Below, piece after piece: positions 10,841-22,480 of a DNA stretch of 64,000 bases. A model generated the notes under the pieces. It ran no database searches and was not told where the DNA came from. It saw only the letters and a program-made list of their open reading frames with translations. This stretch comes from Haberlea rhodopensis (taxonomy: Eukaryota; Streptophyta; Magnoliopsida; Lamiales; Gesneriaceae): assembly GCA_907163345.1 (NCBI GenBank), contig CAJQUN010000225.1:248001-312000 (forward strand). Direction: 5' to 3'. Position 1 is the first letter of the stretch. The number at the start of each line of letters is the position of its first letter. A program made the translations under genes and the position numbers.

Positions 10841-13042
10841 GGCGTCGTCTTGGTGAATAATACATTCATGTTTATGAATTTGGTTGTATGGTTTGAGTGC
10901 CGATGGTGAGTACATGGTAGAGTCTGGGTCACAAATTGACGAGACCCTTTGCCGAACAGGTTTGCTTGATGGAGCTTTGGATGCAATGTACAGGTGAGGG
11001 TACCGCATCATGTTATAGAGGTAAACATTTCGAGTAATGATATCCTTTGGGTAAACTCGCTGGATTGGCTATATGTTGGATGATGACCCACAACTCTAAT
11101 GGTTTGTACGGCATGGTATACTGGGATGAGACGTGTGTCACGTTGATAGGTTGGTTTAATCCTATGGGGCCAGAGAATCGCTAGCCAGGTATTGTTGCAG
11201 TACCTTAGTGTGCTTGTGTTAGCCTTTATGCTGCTCGTTGGATTCGAGCTGGGTGAATCGTATGGTGATACGATGAGGGTTATGATAGACCCTTGTAGTC
11301 TCTATGTGGCATGGTGTTTGAGGTAGGGTATACCTCACAGGGACGTTTATACGTCAAATGTTTCGAGTGACTTGTACCGGGACCACTCGATTTTGTTGGG
11401 AATACCAACGTGAGTGTCAACAAGTCGTCATTAGCTCTGGTTGAGCATCCTTGCATGTGGAATACGACGGGAGTCACGGTTAGATTTGTAGGATATAGCT
11501 AGTGGGGTAACACTACTATACCGATTTATCTCTTGGAGAAATTTGGATGGCACTGTCATGGAGACAGTTGGTATCGATTGTGGGTTGATTGTAAATCCGC
11601 CACGGTAAACATTACTGGTGTTAAACCGAGTAATGGATTCCTTACCTTTCGGCGAGACATTCGAGGAGACGTCTCCGGGGAAATGCTCGAGATTGTGGAG
11701 TACTATAGCATCGGTTCAGAACATCTTTAGTTTGAGTATACATGGCGTATACGGGTTTCGTTTTGGTAATAGTTGCTTTGATGCATTATTTGAACCAATT
11801 GCGTACTTTTGGTTCCGTGATATGTTTTGGTAGATATATCCAGGTTTCCGAACGGTGGTTCGATGATTGGAGGATCATGAATTCATGACATTCTTCCTTG
11901 AGAGGAAGGCGGTATTATTATACCTACCGGTTGAATCTTTTGGGAGATTCGTTGTTTTGGTTCGTGTGGTGTTGATGTTGAAATCACACCCTTTGGTTTT
12001 GGTTTGTCAACCATCATTCTCCGTGGGGTGAGAATAATCGAGGTTTGACAGTTGGTTTTGGGATTTGGGTATGATTGGAGATACCCGAGTCTATTGCATT
12101 GAGTATGCATGTTGTGTTGGTGTACGGGCATGTATGCCATGTGGGTATACGAATGCCAACTTTATTTTGTTCCTTGTTGAACGTCAGGTTTGTATGCTCG
12201 GTTTGGTGAATCTCCGGTGTGAGATTGTGGAACCTTGAGTTTGGTAATCGTGGTGGCACGAGGTATTCTGAGGATTAATCGTGAGGTCCGATTGACTCCC
12301 CCTGAGGAGGGATTGTCGTGTTTTAGGACCATGGTAGTTCTTGTTGGATAATTCGATAGCCTTCCTATTTTAGGATTGTTAAATCCAAGGATAGACGAGA
12401 GATGGCCAGGATTCGGATTTGTTTAGTGTCGTGGTTGACATGTGGAGCGGGAATACAATTGATTGTTCTGGCATATCCTTTCGAGAACTTGAGACATTGT
12501 GGGGTCTTGATAGTGTGTTTGGACCAAGATGTGATCTTCTTGGAACACCCAGACGTGGACATCTTTAGAGATGTGTGTTGTGTTGGTCGATAGACGTGTG
12601 GTTGCCCAATCTGTGTGGCAGTGTGGTGTAACTACTCCTTGCTGGAGGTGAGTTTGGAACTGAAGCCGGTTATGGTTAGATACACTGTTGTGTACTGGTG
12701 GTTCCCTTGGCAACGATGAATGTTTAACATCGTGGGCCGGATCGTAGAGATATCCTCGAGGCGATATCTATTTTGGAATCGCGAATGATTCGTTGTTTTG
12801 CAGTTATGTTTGGCTGACTGCTTTTGAGACGGTTAGCATTGGGGGTATGCTGACCTTCGGTTACGATTGCAATGGTTTGGGAGGTTTATCCCATTCCAGG
12901 TTTTTGGTGCGAGGTCGGTGTCCTCGCGGTTGGAATGTCGTTCATGATATGTTCATGATTTGGCAATGTAGATTCGTTTGGGTTGCGTTGTCTCGGCGTT
13001 CGTGGAGTACGCCTGTGCAAATTTCAGGGACGAAATTTTATT

Positions 13043-13055
13043 AGTGGGGGATAAT
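13043..13055 (+). other. Polypurine tract of LardB
   Basis: AGTGGGGGATAAT directly before the 3' LTR start TGTGATGCCC. Confidence 0.75.
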
Positions 13056-13380
13056 TGTGATGCCCGGGGATTAATGGTGTTAATCCCGGTGTGGTAATAA
13101 TCCTTAATGGATTTTATTGTGGCATTTGTGTTTAACTGCGGTTTCGGGGCTCCCGGGGATTTTAAATCCTGCTTTTGGAGTCGTTGGATCCAAAGGATGA
13201 GATTTTATTCTCATCGTGGCGATAACCTTGGAATTTGGTCTTCGGTGGGACTTGGGGTCCGGAGTACTTTGTACTGGGGCTAGTGATGGAATTTGTTGTT
13301 GGAGAGAGTTTTTGATAACAGATGATTTTTAATGAATCATGACGTATTTGTGGAGGTATTGGTATTTTGGAGCATTTTTG

Positions 13381-13390
13381 CTATATATAC
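13381..13390 (+). promoter_or_regulatory. TATA box of LardB 3' LTR
   Basis: CTATATATAC, same context as at 7154. Confidence 0.45.
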
Positions 13391-13805
13391 CAGATGGACT
13401 CGGGATTCCGTCATTTTCTTCCGGAATCATCTCTTTCTCATCGCTCTCTCCCCTTTACCCCAAAACCCTTCCCCTCTTTCCCCTTCAATGGAAATCGTTG
13501 AGAACACGATTTAGGGGCCGGATTTCTTGAAGAAAAGCTGGTAATCTCTTTCTCCTCTCTTGTAGCTTTGATTTGATAGTAATTTTGTTGGATTTTGTTG
13601 AGTTTTGGGTTTGATTTGGTTTGGGTGATTTTGGTGAAAATCATAAAATCTTTTGGGTTTGTTTAATTTAAGTTTAACACCCTTGTTGGAGGTCCTAGGG
13701 GATGGTTGGGAGGAGTTGTTGGGGTTTTGGGTTGGGAGGAGTTGGGGTATGGTTGGTGGAGGTTTCAAGCTCTTAAAAATGGTGTTTTTCGGATTACAGG
13801 TCGCG

Positions 13806-13993
13806 GCGATCGATCGCCTGTTTTTGGCGATCGATCGCGCGCAAGCAGTAGCGAAATCAAACAGCGAGCGATCGATCGCTACATTCGAGCGATCGATCGC
13901 CTCGCGCCACTAACGTCTGGCGATCGATCGCTATATCGAGCGATCGATCGCCAAGGGGCTAGCGATCGATCGCCCGGTATAGCGATCGATCGC
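13806..13993. repeat. Module 1 palindrome cluster, LardB 3' LTR (8 copies)
   Basis: Eight GCGATCGATCGC copies. All eight are intact here; two are mutated in the 5' LTR copy. Confidence 0.92.
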
Positions 13994-14043
13994 CAGCAGG
14001 GGTTTTGTGGTTTTCTTGGCTTTTTCGTGGGATTTTGGATTTG

Positions 14044-14665
14044 TGTGATGCCCCGAAATTAATTAATTGCGATTAAGGCATTAATTATGTTTATATGATG
14101 AATCATGTAGTAATTGAATTATGTGTTGGGTAATAAGATGTTAACATGATTTAATTGTGTTGATTATTAAATATGAGGAAGATGTGATTTTAGATGAAGT
14201 TTAGTGCATTTTGTCAAGATGCTTTTAAAATACCATGTTGGGGTGTTTTATACATCATGTTAAGTTTGGGGTACAAATTTTAAATTAACTTTGCACAACC
14301 CCTTTTAATCCCCACTACCCATCTTTTCCTATACTTCACTTCACTTTACCAATCACTCTTTTAACCCCCAATTTCATCCCTCAACCCTAACCCCACACCA
14401 TTTTCGAAATACACCAAGGAAGGAAGAAGAAAGCTTCACAAAATACTTGTTTGTGTAATCTTTGTTAAGATTTGGAGCCTACAAGAGGTATGGGACCCTT
14501 CCTTAAGTTTTCAAGATGTTTGGTGTTGAAATGGGTTAGTTTTGATGATTTATGTGGGTTGTTTTGGGTATGTGTTATATATGTTTGGGGTATGATTTTT
14601 GAAGTGTTTTATGTGGGTTTTAGTGGGTTATGATGTTGTTGATGTTAAGGTAGGAAGACCCTACA
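14044..14665 (+). repeat. TekA 5' LTR, 622 bp
   Basis: TGTGATGCCCCGAAATTAAT to GAAGACCCTACA. It shares with TekE the U3-like start and a GTGTTTTATACA.CATG word (probable core promoter) followed by a CT-rich stretch, but ends shortly after an AAGAGGTATGG word. No palindrome cluster, GTACGT hairpin or module 3. Confidence 0.9.
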
Positions 14666-14669
14666 TTAG

Positions 14670-14686
14670 TGGTATCAGAGCAGTGG
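14670..14686 (+). other. Primer binding site for tRNA-Met (TekA)
   Basis: TGGTATCAGAGCAGTGG, five bases into the interior. Confidence 0.9.
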
Positions 14687-14871
14687 TTAGAGAACCCGGG
14701 AATGAGTGAAGGGTAGCCTTAGCAATAAGTTGGCTAGGTGCTTACTTGTAAACATGTTGTGTGCATATGTTACATATGAAGTACATGACTGTTATGCTCA
14801 CATGTTATGCCTTTCTAACGATGTATATATGAACTGCTTTTGGGTCTTGTTGTTAACCCTTGTGTTGTAGT

Positions 14872-17009
14872 ATGGCAGCAAACGTGGAGGTAGGTGACGC
14901 AGTGAGCATCAATGCAAGTGCGGGGCGTACGAATCCCCTACCCCCGCCAGCTTTTGATGATGAACCGTCCGAACAACAGTTGTTGCCAGGGGAGCTAAGC
15001 TTAACTCAATTTCTGGCATACCGACCCCCAACCTTTGAAGGAACCGAAACAGGGGAACGGGCTGAAGAATGGTTAGAAAGAATAGAGCAAATCTTTGTGG
15101 CAGCCCCATGTGCGAAGACAGCATGGATACGGTTAGCAGAGTTCCAATTGGCCAAGAAGGCACTAATGTGGTGGAAGACCACTGTGGTAGAGCAAGAGGC
15201 TCAAGGTCATGAAGTTAATTGGAAAATGTTTCGAACTCGCTTTCTGAATCGTTATTTCTCGGCTGCTGCACGACAGGCTAAGGAAGATGAATTTACTCAC
15301 CTCAAGCAAGGTAATATGTCAGTGTCAGATTATGCTCTTCAGTATTGCTCCTTACTCAGATATGTGCCTCATATAGCACAAGTACGCAAGCAAAGATGAG
15401 GAACTTCATGAAGGGCTTGAGGCCGGAGCTGTACGATAGGGTGATTACTTATGGCCCTACTTGTTTTGACGATGCACTCTCACGGGCTGAGCTAGCCGAA
15501 CTGGGAGTGGGTGCATATCCTGATGTTGTACCACCGTCAGCACCCTCTCAGAAATCCACTCCAGATAATTTGAAGCCAAGGAGTGATCAGTTCAAGTCAA
15601 GGGGGAACACATCGGCGTCAAGGTCTAGTGGTAAGAGGCCCGACAATAGGTGGAAAGGAAACCGTAGGAGTGATGCCCCATCTGGAAGGGGGCAGTCTCA
15701 GGGAGACAGATACGGGAAGGTCCAATGCACTCTTTGTGGGCAACCACATCTGACGAAAGATTGTGTGGGATGTTATGTTTGTGGCGACAAAGGCCACTTT
15801 GCTAGACAGTGTCCCAACAGGGGAAGTCAACAGGGTTCTGCGGGGAGGCCTGCGGATAGGACAGCACAACATAGACCACCATTCGTGCCGAGACAGTATG
15901 GAGGTCAGCCTATGGGGCCACCTCAAGGGCAAGTCTATGCATTGACGAGGGAGCAGGCTTCAGCGGCTCCGGAGGAGGTTATAGCGGGTACGTGTCTTTT
16001 ATTTACGCACCCTGCTTTTATATTGATCGACACAGGTGCGTCACACTCTTTTGTGTCGACAAGTTTTGTGGAAAGGCACCACATATGCACTTCTCCGTCG
16101 CCCACGCCTCTTATAGTCTCGACCCCCGCTGGAAGAAGTATGATTACTGATCGGATCATCTACGATGGCCTCATTTATTTTGAGGATAAAGAACTAAGGA
16201 CAGATTTGATTGTTCTGGGAATGTCAGATTTTGACTGCATTCTGGGCATTGATGTTCTGAACAGGTATCAGGCAGTTGTGAACTGCAGGCAGAGGACTGT
16301 ACGGTTCAAATCTGATATGGGAGTTCCATGGACGTTCTATGGGGATGGTTCTCGCTCTAAGATCCCTTTGATATCTGCTGTCAAGATGGCGCAGTTGTTG
16401 GAACGAGGCCATACAGGATACCTCATTTATGTCGTTGATGTTACGGAAAAGAAAGAAGAAGTAAAAGTTGAGGATGTGCCCGTAGTGGCGGAGTTCCCTG
16501 ATGTCTTTCCGGAGGAGATTCCCGGATTCCCACCGACGAGAGAGGTCGAGTTTGGGATTGAGTTATTACAGGGGACGTCTGCCATTTCTCGTGCCCCTTA
16601 TAGGATGGCACCAGCAGAGCTAAGGGAATTAAAGATTCAGTTGCAAGAGCTCCTTGATAAGGGCTATATATGCCCTAGCGTATCGCCCTGGGGAGCACCA
16701 GTTTTATTTGTGAAGAAGAAAGATGGTTCGATGCGTTTGTGCATCGATTACAGACAACTGAACAAAGCTACAGTGAAGAATAAGTACCCACTTCCGAGGA
16801 TCGATGACTTGTTTGATCAGTTGCAGGGTACGAGGCTCTACAGTAAGATCGATCTGAGGTCGGGGTACCATCAGATTCAAGTAAGGGATGATGATGTCCA
16901 GAAGACAGCCTTCAGGACTAGGTATGGGCACTATGAATTCCTAGTCATGCCTTTTGGGGTGACAAATGCCCCGGCTGTTTTCATGAGTTTGATGAACAGG
17001 ATGTTCTAG
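14872..17009 (+). pseudogene. gag-pol: TekA gag, protease and start of reverse transcriptase
   Basis: ATG at 14872 after a stretch conserved with TekD and TekE. Gag contains FEGTETGERAEEWLERIEQIF and WWKTTVVEQEAQ. A one-base deletion near 15384 shifts the frame, which continues open from 15345. Next come two zinc-knuckle-like groups (CTLCG, then CYVCGDKGHFARQC), the aspartic protease with LIDTGASHSFVS, and RT beginning near YRMAPAELREL with CIDYRQLNKATVK and KIDLRSGYHQ. The frame ends at TAG 17007-17009, where TekF has glutamine (FQPYLDQ), consistent with a C-to-T change. Non-functional as it stands. Confidence 0.9.
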
Positions 17010-17459
17010 CCATATTTGGATCAATTCGTCATAGTTTTCATTGACGATATACTCATCTACTCCCGGACCAAAGAAGATCATGTACGGCACTTGAGGACAG
17101 TACTTCAGATCCTTAGGGATCATCAGTTGTATGCAAAGCTCAGCAAGTGCGAGTACTGGCTGAGCAGTGTAGTATTCTTGGGTCATGTTATATCTAGCAG
17201 CGGGATATCTGTGGATCCCAGGAAGATTGAAGCTATGATGGAGTGGGCAGCACCCACTTCTGTACCCGAGATACGGAGTTTCCTTAGCTTAGCAGGTTAT
17301 TACCGACGTTTTGTCGAGGGATTTTCTAAGATCGCTAAGCCGCTGACACAGCTGACTCAGAAAGGAGTCCCATTATTTTGGTCCGAAGCTTGCGAGGAAA
17401 GCTTCCAAGAATTGAAACGTCGTTTGACGACAGCGCCAGTGTTGGTGATTCCTTCTTAG
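17010..17459 (+). pseudogene. pol: TekA reverse transcriptase, catalytic part
   Basis: Continues the same frame after the stop at 17007. Contains the FIDD active-site motif (FVIVFIDDILIYS), then AKLSKCEYW, FLGHVISS and the RT connection (AGYYRRFVEGFSKIAKPLTQLTQK). It ends at a second TAG (17457-17459) where TekF has SENK, i.e. glutamate to stop. Confidence 0.9.
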
Positions 17460-18693
17460 AATAAGAAGTTTGCCTTGTACACGGATGCATCATTGCAGGG
17501 TTTGGGCTGTGTATTGATGCAGGAGAAGCACGTGGTGGCTTATGCTTTGAGGCAGTTGAAGCCTCATGAGACCAGATACCCAGTCCATGATCTGGAACTG
17601 GCGGCTATCATCTTCGCCTTGAAGATTTGGCGTCATTATATTTATGGTACGACGTTTACCATCTATACGGACCATAAGAGCCTGAAATTTCTATTCACTC
17701 AGGCTGAACTGAATATGCGTCAAAGAAGATGGATGGATTTGCTCAAGGATTATGACTGTGAGATTGAGTACCATCCGGGTAAAGCAAATTTGATAGCAGA
17801 CGCCTTAAGTCGGAAGGTGAAGAGTACTGCTGAAGACGCTATGTGTTTATCAGCGATGATGACTTCTTATTGCCATATGGGCTATGATTTTGATGTGGAC
17901 ACGTCGCCGGTGCGAGTGTCGACCTTATTGGCCGAGCCAGACGTATTTGAGGCTATCAGGAAATCCCAGAGGTTAGATGATGAAGTTCAGAGATGGTCAT
18001 CGATAGTACTTCGAGGTCAGCCAACAAAGTTTAGAGTGGCTGAAGATGATTCTTTAAGACTGGACAACCGATGGGTAGTCCCAAATGCGCCGGGATTGCG
18101 TAAAGGAATCTTAGAACGAGCTCATAGTAGCCTGTTCAGTATCCACCCCGGAGGAAGAAAGATGTATAAGGACCTGAGTGGTCAATTCTGGTGGAGACGC
18201 ATGAAGCGTGATGTGATCACTTTTGTTAAGAGATGTTTGATCTGCCAGCAAGTAAAGGCAGAAAGGCAGAGGCCTGGTGGCGAGCTGAAGAGCTTGGAGG
18301 TACCTAAGTGGAAGTTTGAGCATATATCTATGGACTTCGTGACCCACTTGCCAAGGTCGGCCTCTGGATTTGATGCGATCTGGGTGATCGTGGATAGGCT
18401 GACGAAGGTAGCTCATTTCATCCCTTACAGTATGACTTTCACGTATCTAAAGATGGCCCAATTATACGTACGGGATGTAGTGAGGTTGCATGGGGTTCCA
18501 GTCTCGATCGTGTCTGACAGAGACCCAAGGTTTACTTCTCATTTCTGGGAGGGTCTCCAAACAGCTTTGGGCACCGAGGTGAGACTGAGTACAGCTTATC
18601 ACCCTCAGACAGACGACCAAACGGAGCGTACTATTCAGACGCTCGAAGATATGCTGAGGGCATGTGTTTTGGAGTTTGATACTCCATGGCAAG
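17460..18693 (+). pseudogene. pol: TekA RNase H and integrase core
   Basis: RNase H: LYTDASLQGLG, DLELAAI, YTDHKSL and DALSRK supply the four acidic positions. Integrase: HPGGRKMYKDL with CLICQQ (zinc-binding part), then catalytic D in MDFVTHLP, D in SDRDPRF and E in the TERTIQ region. One glycine of YHPQTDGQTE is D here (YHPQTDDQTE). The frame is open up to GGCAAG at 18693, where TekE is inserted, and resumes at 27278. Confidence 0.9.
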
Positions 18694-19434
18694 TGTGATG
18701 TCCCCGAAATGATTAATTGTGTTTAAGGCATTAATTGTGTTCATATGTTTAAATATGATTAATTATGGTGGTAATTGCCTTATGTGTTAGAATTAATTGC
18801 CATGTGGAAATGCTTGGTCATGTGGGCTGGTAGAACATTTCAGGGTGCATGCTATGCATGTTGGGTATTTGGGTGTTGCAATGGCTTACATGCGTTGGTA
18901 GTCATTTATTTAGTGAAACATGCATTTAATTGATATTTTGGTGCATTTTGGATTAATGCTTTTAAAAATATCATGTTGGGGTGTTTTATACACCATGGGA
19001 TTGTGGAATGCATTTTAATTAAACTAAACCCTTTATACCCCAACCCCACACCTCATTTTCATTTTACTTTACCAAACCACCCAAACCCTTCCTTTTCTCC
19101 CATTTTCGTTTTGGTGCTTAAGGGTGAAGAGGAATCCTTGCAAAAAGTGGATTTGTGGAGTTTATTGTGAGATTTGAGGTCCCCAAGAGGTATGGATACC
19201 TCATTATTGATTTTTGTAAGGTTTTATTTAAATTTGGTATGGTTTTGAAGAGTTTTAAAATGGGTTTGTGTTGGGTTGTTGTGGTTTTGGTTGAGGGTTG
19301 GGTTCATGTTTGTTTTGAGGTGTATTTTGAAGGTTTATGTTGTTATTATGTTGTTGGTTTGATGGTTTAAGTGTTGGTATGGATTGGAAGGATTTTTTGG
19401 TGCAAAAATGGTGAAAATCGCGTGTCTGTGCGAG

Positions 19435-19645
19435 GCGATCGATCGCCTGAAAAGAGGCGACCGATCGCCTAAGGGCAGTAGGCATATCGCAGGGCAGGCG
19501 ATCGATCGCCTGAAATGAGGCGACCGATCGCCGAGAGGCAGTAGCCAATCCAAGGGTTAGGCGATCGATCGCCATGTTTGAAGCGATCGATCGCCGCGAA
19601 GAAAAATTTGAGGCGATCGATCGCCTCAGCCAAGCGATCGATCGC
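19435..19645. repeat. Module 1 palindrome cluster, TekE 5' LTR (8 copies)
   Basis: Four pairs of GCGATCGATCGC. The second member of the first two pairs is GCGACCGATCGC. GGCAGTA linkers follow pairs one and two. Confidence 0.92.
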
Positions 19646-19805
19646 CAACTGTGGAATTTTGAAAAATGATTTCTTTTGTGGAATTTTTGGTATTTGGCTA
19701 TTGTTTAGCTTCTAATATTGATTTGTGTGGTTGTGTAGAACCACCCAGGTGCCAACAACATCGAGGAGATAAAGTTCTCCAACTTCTCCACTTTTGGGAA
19801 TTAAG

Positions 19806-19823
19806 GTACGTAGTGAGACGTAC
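19806..19823. promoter_or_regulatory. Module 2 GTACGT hairpin, TekE 5' LTR
   Basis: GTACGT, loop agtgag, ACGTAC, followed by GAGCATCGGACGGTAAAATG. Confidence 0.87.
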
Positions 19824-20019
19824 GAGCATCGGACGGTAAAATGTGTTACGCTTTCGATTTTGTATTGTGTAATACCGTGGATAGTGAATCCTTATATGTG
19901 GTGATTTATGTGAAATGATAGTGATATATCGTGATAATGGAATCAACTATTGTGTTTGATTATTGTGGTAGAATTGATGAATGTTCCGGTAGCCTTTATC
20001 TCCGAGCGAGGGAGGTACT

Positions 20020-20165
20020 TGCCGCTGTCATATGAAGCGATGGTAGTATGATATTTGCCGCTGTCATGTCGAAGCGAGGTAACATACCGCTGTCATTGTC
20101 GAAGCGAGGGATATCATATGATGCCGCTATATGTCGAAGCGAGGGGTCCTAAAATTCCGCTGTTG
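20020..20165. repeat. Module 3 hairpin units, TekE 5' LTR
   Basis: Alternating GCCGCTGTCAT and GAAGCGA words, about five units. Confidence 0.75.
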
Positions 20166-20754
20166 TATTGGGACCGGAACAGTCACAATTCTAGTGATTA
20201 ATGTGGAATATTGTGATTAACGTGGAATCTTGTGATTAATGTGGAATATTGGAATATTGTGATTATAACTGGAACGTGATATCGATCATTACATTGTGAG
20301 CTAATGATTTTGTGCATGAGTTTATGAAACAGGAACAACAAAGGAAGTGTACTAATGTGATGAATCAGGGAGCATATATATACAAATATATCTCATGCGT
20401 TTAATTACGTTATTATGTTTGATTGTGTTGATTAGTGATGTGTGTGCTCATGGTGAGTTGTTCCTATAGGTACACCTTTGGATTTGGAGGGCTATGGGCC
20501 GGGTTGAGGCAGTGAGCTTCGAAGAGCCTTGTGAATTAGGATACAGGATTTGGTATAGTCTCTGCTCTAGGAGTAGTGTAAATCTATAGTGTTAACATTC
20601 ATTTTGGAATGTAATTAATTAGCTTCGAAGTTTTATTTTGGCCTGTAATCCTATTAGCTCACGTAATAACCGTAACCATAAACTGTCTGTGATGCATGTT
20701 TAGCCCTATTTATATCTTGATTTCACCGTTAAGGAACTAGGGTCCTTACATTAG

Positions 20755-20771
20755 TGGTATCAGAGCAGTGG
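20755..20771 (+). other. Primer binding site for tRNA-Met (TekE)
   Basis: TGGTATCAGAGCAGTGG, five bases after the LTR. Confidence 0.9.
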
Positions 20772-20948
20772 TTAGAGAACCCGGGAACGAGTGAAGGGTG
20801 GCCTTAGCAATAAGTTGGCTAGGCATCTACTTTTAAATATGTTGTGCGCATATGAAGCATGTGACTGTTATGCTAACATGTTATGTTTTTCTAACAATGC
20901 ATTATGTGAACTGCTTTTGGGTATTGCTGTTAACCCTTGTGTTGCAGT

Positions 20949-22480
20949 GTGGCAACAAATGTGGAAGTAGGAGACGTCGTGAGTATTAATGCAAGTGTTG
21001 GGCGTACAAATACCCTACTCCCGCCAGCTTTCGACGAAGAACCGTTTGAGCAACAGTTACTACCTGTGGAGCTTAATTTAGCTCAATGTCTGACATACCG
21101 ACCCCCGATGTTCGAGGGAACTGAGACAGGGGAAATGGTTAAGGAATGATTAGAGAGGATAAAACAGATGTTTGTGACAGCTCCTTGTGCTAAGACAGCC
21201 TGGATAGGACTAACGGAGTCCCATTTGGCCGAGATCTAGCCGAGAAGGCGCTGATGTGGTGGAAGACCACGGTGATAGAGCAAGAGGCTCAGGGTCAGGA
21301 GATGAATTGGAAGCTATTCAGAGCTCGGTTTCTGACCCGCTACTTCTCAGCTGCTGCATGGCAGGCTAAGCAAGATGAATTTACTAACCACAAGCAAGGC
21401 AAAGATGGAGAACTTCATGAGGGGCTTGAGGCCAGACTATATGACAGGGTGGTCTCTTATGGCCCTGCTTGTTTTGATGACGCCCTTCCACGGGCTGAGC
21501 TAGCCGGACTGGGAGTTGGTGCATATCATGATACCGTACCACCTCCAGCACCCCCTCAGAAAGTCACTTCTGATAATTTGAGACCGAGGGGTGATCAGTT
21601 CAAGCGAAGGGGGGGGGAATAAATCGGCTTCGAGAGTCAGTGGTAAGGGGCCGAGAATCGTTGGAAAGGAAGCCGTATGAACGATGCCCCATCAGAAAGA
21701 GGACAGTCTCAGGGAGACAGTTTTGGAAAGGTCCAGTGCCCTCTTTGTGGGCAACCACATGTGACAAAAGACTATGTATAATGTTATGTTTGTGGCATTA
21801 AGGGCCCCTTTGCTCGGCAATGTCCCAATCGGGAGGGACAATAGAACTCTACGGGAAGGCCTGTAGACAGAACAGTAGAGCACAGGCCACCGTTGGTACC
21901 GAGGCAGTATGGAGCACAGCCTATGGGCCACCTCAGGGGAAGGTTTATGCATTGGAGAGGGAGCAGATTACAGCGGCTCCGGAGGAAGTGATAGCGGGTA
22001 TGTGTCTCTTGTTTATGCACCATGCCTCTTGTAGTCTTGGCACCCGCTGGAAGAAGTTTGATTATTGATCAAATTGTCTAAGAATGTCTCATTTATTTTG
22101 AGGGCAATGAGCTAAGATCAGACTCGATTATTTTGGGAATGTCGGACTTCGATTGCATTGTGGGCATCGATGGGCTGAACAGATATCAGGTAGTGGTGGA
22201 CTGCAGACAGAGAACAGTGCGGTTCAGATCTGATCTGGGAGTCCAGTGGACATCCTATGGGGATGGTTCTTGTTCCAAGATCTCGTTGTTATCGGTTGTC
22301 AAGATGGCACATTTGTTGGAACGGGGCCCTTCGGGATATCTCATCTATGCTGTTGATACTGAAAGGAAAGATGAATTAAAAGTCGAGGATGTGCCCGTAG
22401 TGGCGGAGTTTCCTGATGTTTTTCGGAAGGGATTCCGGATTCCCACCGACGAGAGAGGTCGAGTTTGGGATTGAGTTACC
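20949..22480 (+). pseudogene. gag-pol: TekE gag and protease relic
   Basis: Aligns to TekA and TekD gag, but the start codon is GTG at 20949 where the others have ATG. A TGA follows EMVKE near 21149, a small duplication near 21235 precedes AEKALMWWKTT, and the second half of gag is shortened. The zinc-knuckle region has stops and cysteine losses. In the protease about 100 bases are deleted near 22015, removing the LIDTGASHSFVS active site. Later pieces (GMSDFDCIVGIDGLNRY) are recognisable. It cannot supply gag or protease. Confidence 0.88.

Larger units (their letters stand above)
9359..13055 (+). other. LardB interior, no protein coding
   Basis: Starts with the primer site and ends with a polypurine tract. 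9590-10100 and 10120-10530 are module 3 arrays, 10694-10840 a 49-bp repeat. 10841-13040 is unique non-coding sequence, homologous on the opposite strand to 31535-33340 in LardI. Short open frames (for example 9466-9861) are translations of the arrays. The last 35 bases carry TTTCAGGGACGAAATTTT, as at the 3' ends of the Tekay elements. Confidence 0.7.
13056..14043 (+). repeat. LardB 3' LTR, left portion
   Basis: Complete LTR start TGTGATGCCCGGGG. Near-identical to the 5' LTR from 13119. It carries a TATA box (13381-13390) and module 1. It is interrupted after ATTTG (14039-14043) by TekA; the sequence continues at 28657. Confidence 0.85.
18694..20750 (+). repeat. TekE 5' LTR
   Basis: TGTGATGTCCCCGAAATGAT to AGGGTCCTTACA. 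A probable core promoter word GTGTTTTATACACCATG lies near 18981. Module 1 (19435-19645), GTGTAGAACC, module 2 (19806-19823) and module 3 (20020-20165) follow in that order. Confidence 0.92.

Noticed and set aside
7475..14062. Frames rich in AIDR or DRS peptides over the palindrome clusters (7475-7734, 13653-14062, 19255-19575, 25776-26096, 59355-59666)
   Set aside because: GCGATCGATCGC reads as Ala-Ile-Asp-Arg on both strands. The frames appear on both strands and follow the palindromes, with no conservation beyond them.
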